From contig DBDP01000177.1 in the NCBI GenBank assembly GCA_002293625.1, forward strand, positions 1 through 7,181: a stretch of DNA of 7,181 nt. The letters run 5' to 3'. Made by a program: the position numbers and the translations under genes. How positions within the stretch are numbered: the stretch's first letter is position 1; each line of letters opens with the position of its first letter. Source of the stretch: Clostridiales bacterium UBA929. Its GTDB lineage: Bacteria; Bacillota; Clostridia; Oscillospirales; UBA929. Positions 1-5,248 of this stretch are shown piece after piece. The notes under the pieces were generated by a model. It worked only from the letters and a program-made list of their open reading frames with translations, did no database searches and was not told the origin of the DNA.

Positions 1-2
1 CC

Positions 3-182
3 GCGCTGCTCTTCTTTCTCAGTGTTCCGGCGGCGGGAATCGGCGCGGCGCTCTTCATTAACCTGACGATGCCGGTTACGTTGGGCGGAGCGGCAAAACT
101 ATTTCCGAACGCGAAAGGCTTTGCATTCGGGGTACTGACGTTGGCGCTGTTTATCGGCTATCTGCCGGTCGCGCTTGGCTGA
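3..182 (+). CDS. C-terminal end of an MFS-like integral membrane protein (5' end outside window)
   Basis: An open frame enters from the left edge and stops with TGA at 180-182, giving 59 residues. It is strongly hydrophobic, with about two membrane helices: one near the start (LLFFLSVPAAGIGAALFI) and one at the end (FGVLTLALFIGYLPVALG). They are joined by a short loop containing LFPNAKGFAFG. From memory this loop-helix pattern resembles the last helices of major-facilitator-type proteins in Clostridia, but that is family recall and not a proven match. The next gene starts three bases after the stop, so the two are almost certainly co-transcribed and translationally coupled. Substrate and direction of transport cannot be told from this fragment. 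Coding is secure from the hydrophobic codon pattern and gene packing. The MFS label is only moderately supported. Confidence 0.7.
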   Translation, partial: ALLFFLSVPAAGIGAALFINLTMPVTLGGAAKLFPNAKGFAFGVLTLALFIGYLPVALG

Positions 183-185
183 GGG

Positions 186-533
186 ATGGACGGATTTTTC
201 GCCGCGCTCGCGGTGTCGCTGGGGCTGACAGCCGCGCTGGAAGCCGGGCTTGCGTGCTTCGTTCTGCGGAAGCCAAAAGATTTGCTTCTGACGCTCTTGG
301 TCAACGTGTTGACGAACCCCGCCGCGATGCTTTTATATTGGCTCGCGGCAGAGTACACGTCTTGGAACCTTTGGCTCGTGAAAGTGCCGCTGGAGGCAGC
401 CGTTTTGCTTACGGAAGGGTTTTGCTACCGGCGGTACGGACAGGACATTAAGCGTCCTTTCCTGTTTTCCGCCGCCGCCAACGCTTTTTCGTTTGGAGCG
501 GGTGTCTTGATTCAATCTATGAGGTGGTTATGA
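186..533 (+). CDS. Small four-helix membrane protein of unknown function
   Basis: This 115-residue protein has four likely membrane helices, at about residues 4-26, 33-55, 60-78 and 90-110. The second contains NVLTNPAAMLLYW and the loop before the fourth holds YRRYGQDIKRPF. I do not recognise a named family. The LTNP-containing helix followed by a charged loop and a final FSFGAG helix looks like a conserved small clostridial membrane protein. The ATG lies three bases after the stop of the preceding MFS-like gene. The ribosome site is poor, with GAGG abutting the start, which fits translational coupling. Its 3' end overlaps the next gene as ATGA, and GAGGTGG inside its last codons is the ribosome site of that gene. 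This is middle gene of a three-gene operon. It could be an accessory subunit of the upstream transporter-like protein or of the downstream SH3-like protein, but no function can be assigned. Confidence 0.8.
   Translation: MDGFFAALAVSLGLTAALEAGLACFVLRKPKDLLLTLLVNVLTNPAAMLLYWLAAEYTSWNLWLVKVPLEAAVLLTEGFCYRRYGQDIKRPFLFSAAANAFSFGAGVLIQSMRWL
521..527 (+). promoter_or_regulatory. Ribosome binding site for the SH3-like gene, inside the preceding gene
   Basis: GAGGTGG lies within the last codons of the 115-residue membrane protein gene. It is followed by three consecutive ATG codons at 530, 533 and 536, with spacings of 2, 5 and 8 bases. The later two have the better spacing, but all give the same protein within two residues. 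A GTG at 524 lies inside the site itself and is not a credible start. Confidence 0.6.
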
Positions 534-1333
534 TGATGAAAAAAATGCTGCTTGTTATCATTTGTTTTGCGCTGGCGCTTCCCGTATACGCCGACGTAAT
601 CATTGAGCCGGATGACAGCTTCTATAGCAAACATCGTGGAGAGATGGTTGAGGAAAGGCGGGATTACTATGTAAACGGCGAAAACGGCTGGCTGGCTGTC
701 GCGGAAAAGCCGGGTTCCAAGCAAACGGTTTGGACGGTACAGAACGGCGAATTTCTGCATATCATGTACGTTTACGCGGACGGTTGGGATCTTTGGGGCA
801 TTGTCGAACGGCGTACCGCCGACGGGGAAAATTGGGAAAGCGGCTGGGTGCCGATGGAGAAGCTCTCGCTGAAGTATGACCACATATCGTTTCGCGACGA
901 GTATGGGGATTTATTTACCTCTTACACAGGAGACTACGCAACCGTGAAAGCGGCGGATAAGCTGGTGCTTTGGACATGGCCGGGTTCGGGAGAGATTGCC
1001 GCGGAATGGAACGTACCCGCCAATATGGAGTGGAATAATAACATACTGGACGTTCAGGACGTCTACACCGACACAGACGGACGCGAATGGGGCAACCTGA
1101 TATATTGGAGCGGCATTCGCGGCACTTGGCTGTGCTTGGACGACCCGTCCAACACCGCCATTCCGGCGTTCCATCCCGCGCCGGCGGTGCGGCTGAATCC
1201 CGCCGCCACGCCGGACGAGAACGCTCAAACCGGCGATGGCGGGTTTCCGTGGCTTGCAGTAGGTTTGGTCGCGGGCGTAATGCTGCTTACGGTGATATTG
1301 ATTCGGGTGTTTTGGAAGCCAAAAACCGAATAG
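530..1333 (+). CDS. Exported, C-terminally membrane-anchored protein with two SH3-like segments
   Basis: From the ATG at 530 this is 267 residues. Residues 1-21 form a signal peptide (KK, a hydrophobic run, then VYA before Asp22). Residues 240-261 are a single membrane helix, followed by a short basic tail, FWKPKTE. Between them are two Trp- and Gly-rich stretches that read like bacterial SH3 folds. One is at about 48-113 (NGWLAVAEKPGS, then GWDLWGIV and SGWVPMEKL). The other is at about 140-205 (LVLWTWPGSGEI, then EWGNLIYWSGIRGTWLCLDD). A Pro/Ala-rich spacer at 206-239 precedes the anchor. The bulk of the protein would lie outside the membrane, where such folds usually bind cell-wall or protein ligands. 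It overlaps the upstream membrane gene as ATGA and ends the operon. There is no catalytic motif. The SH3 assignment comes from the residue pattern only, and the exact role is unknown. Confidence 0.8.
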   Translation: MMMKKMLLVIICFALALPVYADVIIEPDDSFYSKHRGEMVEERRDYYVNGENGWLAVAEKPGSKQTVWTVQNGEFLHIMYVYADGWDLWGIVERRTADGENWESGWVPMEKLSLKYDHISFRDEYGDLFTSYTGDYATVKAADKLVLWTWPGSGEIAAEWNVPANMEWNNNILDVQDVYTDTDGREWGNLIYWSGIRGTWLCLDDPSNTAIPAFHPAPAVRLNPAATPDENAQTGDGGFPWLAVGLVAGVMLLTVILIRVFWKPKTE

Positions 1334-1352
1334 AGGGCGATGCACGCCCTCT
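1332..1352 (+). terminator. Hairpin at the end of the three-gene plus-strand operon
   Basis: AGAGGGCG-ATGCA-CGCCCTCT is a perfect 8-bp stem with a 5-base loop that starts inside the TAG stop codon of the SH3-like gene. On the plus strand it is followed by GTTTG, a weak U tract. On the minus strand it is followed by ATTCGGTTTTTGG, so it may also stop transcription coming from sigG. Confidence 0.5.
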
Positions 1353-1366
1353 GTTTGAGAAGCGCT

Positions 1367-1385
1367 CGTTCGCCTTCGGCGAACG
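1367..1385. repeat. Palindrome, copy 1 of a small repeated element
   Basis: CGTTCGCC-TTC-GGCGAACG is a perfect 8-bp inverted repeat with a 3-base loop, lying between the convergent SH3-like gene and sigG. Read on the minus strand together with its flank (1362-1384), it contains GGCGAACGAGCGC. The same 13 bases occur on the plus strand in the palindrome at 2929-2947. It could act as part of a convergent terminator or be a REP-like element. Confidence 0.45.
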
Positions 1386-1396
1386 CAAAACCAACG

Positions 1397-1415
1397 GTAC
1401 GCCGAATCGGCGCAC
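1397..1415 (-). terminator. Probable sigG terminator hairpin
   Basis: Immediately after the sigG stop codon, the minus strand reads GTGCGCCGATTCGGCGTAC, an almost perfect inverted repeat with one G-T pair, followed by CGTTGGTTTTG. The stem is strong and the U tract is short. It is the first of three stacked hairpins between sigG and the convergent operon. Confidence 0.5.
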
Positions 1416-1416
1416 C

Positions 1417-2223
1417 CTACAGGTATTTCCGCATTTGATGAATTGCGTTTTTCTCCAGCCGCGAAACCTGTGCCTGAGAGATGCCGATTTCGTTCGCGAC
1501 TTCCATCTGCGTTTTGCCTTCAAAGAAGCGCAGCGAGAGGATATGCTTCTCGCGGTCGTTTAGGTGCCGGATCGCCTCTTTTAGGGATATGTGTTCCAAC
1601 CACACCTCGTCGGTATTTTTTGTGTCGGAGACTTGATCCATCACACAGACGGCGTCTCCGCCGTCGGAGTACAGCGGCTCGAACAGGCTCACGGGGTCAA
1701 GGATGGCTTCAAGCGCCATGACAACGTCCTCGCGGGGTAAGTCCAGATGCTTCGCGATCTCGTCGGTAGAGGGTTCCTTTTGGGTTTGCGCCGTCATCTT
1801 CTCCCGCGCCTGAAGTACCTTATACGCGGTGTCGCGCAGCGAGCGGGAGACACGAATCGCGCTGTTGTCGCGGAGGTAACGGCGAATCTCACCCACAATC
1901 ATCGGCACGGCGTAGGTAGAGAAGCGCACGTTTTGGCTGGTATCAAAATTATCGATGGATTTAATTAAGCCGACGCAGCCCACTTGGAACAGGTCGTCGG
2001 CCAATTCGCCCCGCCCCGCGAAGCGTTGAATCACGCTCAGCACAAGCCGGAGGTTCCCCGAAATCAACTCGTCCCGCGCCGCACGATCCCCCTGTTTTGT
2101 CTGCTCCAGCAACGCCATCGTCTTCTCGCCGGGGAGGACTTTCAGCTTGGATGTATTGACGCCGCATATTTCCACTTTGTTCATTGGCGAACCGCCGCGA
2201 GCCGCTGTTCCGCTTCCGCGCAT
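1417..2223 (-). CDS. sigG: RNA polymerase sporulation sigma factor SigG (forespore, late)
   Basis: A sigma-70 family factor whose N terminus NKVEICGVNTSKL is diagnostic of SigG, the late forespore factor that switches on spore coat-protection, SASP and germination genes. Numbering from the Met before NKVE, regions 2.1-2.4 lie at about 38-107 (DDLFQVGCVGLIKSIDNFD, then FSTYAVPMIVGEIRRYLRD). Region 3 is at about 110-170 (RVSRSLRD, LDPVSLFEP). The region 4.2 helix-turn-helix is at 223-248 (GKTQMEVANEIGISQAQVSR). From that Met the protein is 255 residues, close to the 260 of Bacillus subtilis SigG. The start is uncertain. The homology start at 2184 has no visible ribosome site, whereas the in-frame ATG at 2223 has GGGAGGG seven bases upstream and adds 13 residues, so 2223 is listed here. 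It lies downstream of mntP and not beside spoIIGA-sigE, as in the classic arrangement. Confidence 0.95.
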   Translation of the reverse strand: MRGSGTAARGGSPMNKVEICGVNTSKLKVLPGEKTMALLEQTKQGDRAARDELISGNLRLVLSVIQRFAGRGELADDLFQVGCVGLIKSIDNFDTSQNVRFSTYAVPMIVGEIRRYLRDNSAIRVSRSLRDTAYKVLQAREKMTAQTQKEPSTDEIAKHLDLPREDVVMALEAILDPVSLFEPLYSDGGDAVCVMDQVSDTKNTDEVWLEHISLKEAIRHLNDREKHILSLRFFEGKTQMEVANEIGISQAQVSRLEKNAIHQMRKYL

Positions 2224-2230
2224 AAGCCGA

Positions 2231-2237
2231 CCCTCCC
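2231..2237 (-). promoter_or_regulatory. sigG ribosome binding site, inside a hairpin arm
   Basis: GGGAGGG on the minus strand lies seven bases before the ATG at 2223. It is the only good Shine-Dalgarno sequence near the sigG start. It also forms the outer 3' arm of the hairpin at 2231-2267, so its availability depends on where the transcript begins. Confidence 0.6.
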
Positions 2238-2271
2238 TCACAGGAACAGTATTTCCTGCGGGGAGGGTTTT
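2231..2271. promoter_or_regulatory. Long hairpin between mntP and sigG; sequesters the sigG ribosome site
   Basis: CCCTCCC (2231-2237) pairs with GGGAGGG (2261-2267), and CAGGAA (2241-2246) pairs with TTCCTG (2253-2258). A small internal loop separates the two stems and the apex is 6 bases. On the minus strand it lies downstream of the mntP stop but has no U tract. On the plus strand it is followed by TTTT, as in an intrinsic terminator, although no plus-strand gene lies upstream. In an mntP read-through transcript it would bury the sigG ribosome site. Confidence 0.55.
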
Positions 2272-2276
2272 CATTC
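2247..2276 (-). promoter_or_regulatory. Candidate sigma-G/sigma-F-type promoter for sigG
   Basis: On the minus strand GAATG (2272-2276) is followed after 18 bases by AATACTG (2247-2253). This resembles the sigma-G pattern of a GAATA-like -35 and a CATACTA-like -10, with mismatches at the outer -10 positions. Predicted start of transcription is near 2240, only a few bases before the sigG ribosome site. It is a consensus match by eye and not proof. Confidence 0.35.
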
Positions 2277-2285
2277 AAGGTCGGG

Positions 2286-2888
2286 TCAAGTAAATAAGTG
2301 TTCCAGCAGAACCTTCAGCCCCATCAGAATCAGAATCACGCCTCCGGCAAACTCGGCCTTCGCCTTGAATTTTGTGCCGAAAATCTGACCGATTTTCACG
2401 CCGCCCATTGAAAACGCAAGGGTCGTCGCTCCGATGAACGAAACCGCCGGAACAATTTGAATCTGTAGAACCCCGAAGGAGATTCCCGCCGCGAGCGCGT
2501 CGATGCTGGTGGCGAGTGCCAGCGGCAGCATCTTCGAGGGTTTCAGCGAAGCCTCCGCGCCCGGCCGCTCGGGGCAAGTACGGTAGTCGCAGACCTCGCA
2601 GTCATGCGAAGCCTCTTTTTTTACGCTTTCCCAAATCATTTTCCCGCCGAGAATTGAGAGCAGCACGAACGCGACCCAATGGTCGACCGCTTCAATCTGC
2701 TTCGCGAACAATTTAGCGGCAAAATAACCGATTGTCGGCATCGCTGCCTGAAATACGCCGAAATATAGCCCGACGGTCAGAGCCTTACGGAGCGTGACCT
2801 TCTTCATCGTCAGCCCCGCGCAGATAGATACGGCAAACGCGTCCATCGAAAGCCCGACCGCGAGCAAAAAGAGTTCGACCAATCCCAT
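2286..2888 (-). CDS. mntP: MntP-type manganese efflux pump
   Basis: This 200-residue inner-membrane protein of the MntP (YebN, DUF204) family exports Mn(II). It shows the internal duplication of the family. One half carries GLSMDAFAVSICAGLT with Asp16, and the other carries ATSIDALAAGISFG with Asp130. These acidic residues line up by recall with the metal-binding aspartates of Escherichia coli MntP. Other family marks are FGVFQAAMPTIGY at 43-55 and a glycine-rich final helix. About six helices are expected. The loop between the halves (about 93-118) contains Cys97, Cys100 and Cys105 with a nearby His, unlike the acidic loop of the E. coli protein. Start choice is firm, with GGAGG six bases before the ATG. 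It sits between an aldo/keto reductase gene and sigG. I see no yybP-ykoY manganese riboswitch in the 148-base leader. Function is well supported by the family motifs. Confidence 0.93.
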   Translation of the reverse strand: MGLVELFLLAVGLSMDAFAVSICAGLTMKKVTLRKALTVGLYFGVFQAAMPTIGYFAAKLFAKQIEAVDHWVAFVLLSILGGKMIWESVKKEASHDCEVCDYRTCPERPGAEASLKPSKMLPLALATSIDALAAGISFGVLQIQIVPAVSFIGATTLAFSMGGVKIGQIFGTKFKAKAEFAGGVILILMGLKVLLEHLFT

Positions 2889-2928
2889 CGGGAACCTCCG
2901 GCATTATACAAAGTGTTGAAAACTGTGT

Positions 2929-2947
2929 GTTCGCCCGCCGGGCGAAC
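2929..2947. repeat. Palindrome, copy 2 of a small repeated element
   Basis: GTTCGCCC-GCC-GGGCGAAC is a perfect 8-bp inverted repeat with a 3-base loop. Its right flank GAGCGC makes the 13-base GGCGAACGAGCGC that also occurs, on the opposite strand, at copy 1. It lies in the gap between the aldo/keto reductase gene and mntP. On the minus strand it is followed by ACACAGTTTTC, so a weak terminator role is possible. Confidence 0.45.
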
Positions 2948-3014
2948 GAGCGCAGTGCTTATCGTACCACGGATGAGGGTATTTTAGACAGGGAAGGGAT
3001 TGTTAATAGCGAAC

Positions 3015-3036
3015 GGCGCGCCGGGGGCGTCGCGCC
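3015..3036 (-). terminator. Hairpin just after the aldo/keto reductase gene
   Basis: Directly after the stop codon, the minus strand reads GGCGCG, a 10-base loop, then CGCGCC. There is no U tract downstream (GTTCGCTATTAAC). It may slow or protect the 3' end more than terminate. The rest of the 2889-3036 gap shows no promoter I would defend. Confidence 0.35.
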
Positions 3037-4146
3037 CTAAAGCGATTCCTCGATCCCTTTCAAACGTTCGATGATATTGATTCCCTGCGGACAGGCGGCT
3101 TCGCAGGTGCCGCATTCGATGCAGGCGGGGATCTGGTTCTCCGGCTTGGTCCAGTTGCGGTAATTCATCAAAAACCATGAGGAGCCGAACCGCACGACGT
3201 CGTTCTGACCGCCAAAGATGCGCGGGATGGGAATCTCTTTCGGGCACTTCGCGCAGTAGTTGCATTCGGTGCAGGGAACGAGCGGCAGCTTCTTGAAGGC
3301 GTCCATCGCCCGCTCCACAACGGATTGCTCCGCGTCGGTTAACTGGGCGAGAGGGGAGAAGTGCCGGATGTTGTCCTCGACCTGCGACATGTCACTCATG
3401 CCGGACAGCACCACATCCACACCGGGCAGCGAACCGCACCAGCGCATCGCCCACGACGCGGCGGACGCCTCCGGGTTCGCGTCGGTAAAGACCTTGATGA
3501 TGTCGGGGTGGCACCGCGCCAAGCCGCCGCCGTGAACCGGCTCCATCACCACAAGCGGTACGTTTCGGCTTGTTACGGCTTCGTATAGCTTTTGGGCTTC
3601 CCCGGCGTACCAGTCGTAGTAGTTGAGCTGAATCTGGCAAAAATCCCACGGAAAGGCGTCCAGCACCTTCGGGAGATCGTCGGTCGCGCCGTGATACGAA
3701 AAGCCGTGGTAGCGGATACGCCCGTCGCGCTTCATCTTCCGCGCCACTTCATCCGCGCCGATCCTCGCCATATGGTCTATGCTGCCGCCGTTGATTCCGT
3801 GCATTAAGTAAAAGTCAATTGTGTCCGCGCCCAACTTTTTTTGCTGCGCGTCAAAGAACGGCTGCGCTCCCGCCTTTTCGGCTTCGCCCAGCGGCATTTT
3901 GGTGGCGATCGTGAAGGAATCGCGGGGGTGGCGTGAGAGCAGCGCTTTGCTCGCGAAAATCTCGCTCTCCCCGCCGTGATACATAAACGCCGTGTCGTAG
4001 TAAGTAACTCCCGCTTCCATCAAGCGGTCGATCATCGCCTCGGCGGTGTTGTAGTCGATCTTTCCGTCCGCGGTCGGCAGGCGCATCAGGCCCATTCCGA
4101 GGCGCGAGACTTTCTCGCCGATTGTCGGCATCGTACGCATTTCCAT
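3037..4146 (-). CDS. Aldo/keto reductase with C-terminal 4Fe-4S ferredoxin-like domain
   Basis: This 369-residue cytoplasmic oxidoreductase has two parts. Residues 1-285 form the NAD(P)H-dependent aldo/keto reductase barrel. The catalytic tetrad is visible as Asp51 and Tyr56 (in YDTAFMYHGG), Lys83 (ATKMPLG) and His116 (YLMHGING). Residues 290-369 carry two cysteine clusters: Cys292, 295, 298 and 301 (CxxCxxCxxCP), and Cys342, 345, 348 and 352 (CxxCxxCxxxCP). These would bind two 4Fe-4S clusters. The combination defines a large clostridial subfamily whose physiological carbonyl substrate is usually unknown. The iron-sulfur part suggests electron exchange with ferredoxin or a redox partner in an anaerobic cell. 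Start is supported by AAGGAG nine bases before the ATG. It follows fba after 56 bases containing a strong hairpin and is probably partly co-transcribed with it. All catalytic and cluster residues are intact. The substrate cannot be inferred. Confidence 0.95.
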   Translation of the reverse strand: MEMRTMPTIGEKVSRLGMGLMRLPTADGKIDYNTAEAMIDRLMEAGVTYYDTAFMYHGGESEIFASKALLSRHPRDSFTIATKMPLGEAEKAGAQPFFDAQQKKLGADTIDFYLMHGINGGSIDHMARIGADEVARKMKRDGRIRYHGFSYHGATDDLPKVLDAFPWDFCQIQLNYYDWYAGEAQKLYEAVTSRNVPLVVMEPVHGGGLARCHPDIIKVFTDANPEASAASWAMRWCGSLPGVDVVLSGMSDMSQVEDNIRHFSPLAQLTDAEQSVVERAMDAFKKLPLVPCTECNYCAKCPKEIPIPRIFGGQNDVVRFGSSWFLMNYRNWTKPENQIPACIECGTCEAACPQGINIIERLKGIEESL

Positions 4147-4173
4147 GAAATCAATCTCCTTTGCAAATGTTGT

Positions 4174-4198
4174 TTACCCCCGCCTCCGGCGGGGGTAA
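4174..4198. promoter_or_regulatory. Perfect 11-bp hairpin between fba and the aldo/keto reductase gene
   Basis: TTACCCCCGCC-TCC-GGCGGGGGTAA on the plus strand is an 11-bp perfect stem with a 3-base loop. On the minus strand it begins four bases after the fba stop and is followed by ACAACATTTGC, with no U tract. It therefore looks more like an mRNA-stabilising or processing hairpin, or an inefficient terminator, than a full stop for transcription. Confidence 0.55.
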
Positions 4199-4202
4199 GA
4201 TG

Positions 4203-5153
4203 TTAGATTTTGCCGGAACAGCCCAGCACGTTAACCAGCTTCCGCTTAACCATGTCTTTGATCGCTACGCGGGCGGGGGAGAGGTACTGGCGCGGGTCAA
4301 AGTGGTCGGGGTGTTCGGTGAAGTGTTCACGGATCGACGCGGTCATCGCGAGGCGCAGGTCGCTGTCGATGTTTATTTTGCATACGGCGCTTTTCGCCGC
4401 TTGACGCAGCATTTCCTCGGGAATACCGATGGCGTCGGGCATTTTACCGCCGAACTGATTGACTTTCGCGACGAATTCCTGCGGAACGGACGAGGAACCG
4501 TGCAGGACGATCGGGAAGTCGGGTAAGCGGCGGGTAATCTCCTCCAAAATATCGAAGCGGAGTTTTGGGTTTTGACCGGGTTTGAACTTATACGCGCCGT
4601 GGCTGGTGCCGATTGCGATTGCGAGGCTGTCCACGCCGGTTTTGGTTACAAATTCCTCCACCTCGGCGGGATTGGTGAACTGCGCGTCCTCCGCCGAGAC
4701 GTTGACGGCATCTTCAATGCCGGCCAGTTTGCCAAGCTCGCCCTCAACGACGACACCCTTGCTGTGGGCGTAGTCCACCACCTGTTTGGTCAGGGTGATG
4801 TTGTCTTCAAAGGAGTGCTTGGAGCCGTCGATCATGACCGATGTAAAGCCGCCGTCGATGCAGGATTTGCAGATTTCAAAGTCGTCGCCGTGATCTAGGT
4901 GAACGGCGATCGGGAGATCCACGCCTTGATTCGCGGCGTCTTGAATCGCGGCCTCAATCAGCTTCATTAGGTAAACGTGTTTCGCGTACTTGCGCGCGCC
5001 CGCCGACACTTGAAGGATTAGCGGCGCTTTCTCCTCCATCGCGGCTTCGGTGATGCCCTGAATGATCTCCATGTTGTTTACGTTGAACGCGCCGATGGCG
5101 TACCCGCCTTCGTAGGCTTTTTTGAACATGTCCTTGGTCGTGACAAGACCCAT
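4203..5153 (-). CDS. fba: Class II fructose-1,6-bisphosphate aldolase
   Basis: This 316-residue zinc-dependent aldolase splits fructose-1,6-bisphosphate into dihydroxyacetone phosphate and glyceraldehyde-3-phosphate in glycolysis, and does the reverse in gluconeogenesis. Both family signatures are present: IAVHLDHGDDFE at 82-93, with catalytic Asp87 and zinc ligand His88, and VVEGELGKLAGIED at 135-148. The other zinc histidines are His185 (GTSHGAYKF) and His218 (VLHGSSSVP). NIDSDLR at 261-267 is the substrate-binding stretch. Length and the insert GKMPDAIGIPEEML fit the shorter bacterial Fba type and not the longer E. coli FbaA type. Start is firm, with AAGGAG nine bases before the ATG and a good promoter, TTGCAA-17-TATACT, about 30 bases further up. 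It is followed by a strong hairpin and then an aldo/keto reductase gene. All key residues are present and I see nothing unusual in the protein. Confidence 0.97.
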   Translation of the reverse strand: MGLVTTKDMFKKAYEGGYAIGAFNVNNMEIIQGITEAAMEEKAPLILQVSAGARKYAKHVYLMKLIEAAIQDAANQGVDLPIAVHLDHGDDFEICKSCIDGGFTSVMIDGSKHSFEDNITLTKQVVDYAHSKGVVVEGELGKLAGIEDAVNVSAEDAQFTNPAEVEEFVTKTGVDSLAIAIGTSHGAYKFKPGQNPKLRFDILEEITRRLPDFPIVLHGSSSVPQEFVAKVNQFGGKMPDAIGIPEEMLRQAAKSAVCKINIDSDLRLAMTASIREHFTEHPDHFDPRQYLSPARVAIKDMVKRKLVNVLGCSGKI

Positions 5154-5186
5154 ACTGTTCAGCTCCTTCTTGTTTTCATTTTGACC

Positions 5187-5215
5187 AGTATATCAAAAAT
5201 GGACGTGGATTGCAA
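5187..5215 (-). promoter_or_regulatory. Vegetative-type promoter for fba
   Basis: On the minus strand TTGCAA (5210-5215) is followed after exactly 17 bases by TATACT (5187-5192), matching a housekeeping sigma promoter at four of six and five of six positions. Transcription should start near 5180, leaving a leader of about 27 bases with AAGGAG. This makes fba independent of the upstream GH44 gene. Confidence 0.65.
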
Positions 5216-5248
5216 ACGGAAATTGCGGGAGATTCCATTTGAAAATGC

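Noticed and set aside
524..526. GTG as start of the SH3-like gene
   Set aside because: It lies within the Shine-Dalgarno sequence GAGGTGG. The ATG codons just after it are better placed.
2272..2274. ATG giving the longest possible SigG frame
   Set aside because: The 17 extra codons lie across the hairpin and candidate promoter, with no ribosome site before this ATG and no likeness to SigG.
1961..2278. 105-codon minus-strand frame overlapping the sigG start
   Set aside because: It is out of frame with SigG, its product has no recognisable pattern, and the SigG frame is unambiguous.
2903..2908. TATAAT on the minus strand just before mntP
   Set aside because: Transcription would begin inside the ribosome site GGAGG, and no -35 box lies at a suitable distance.
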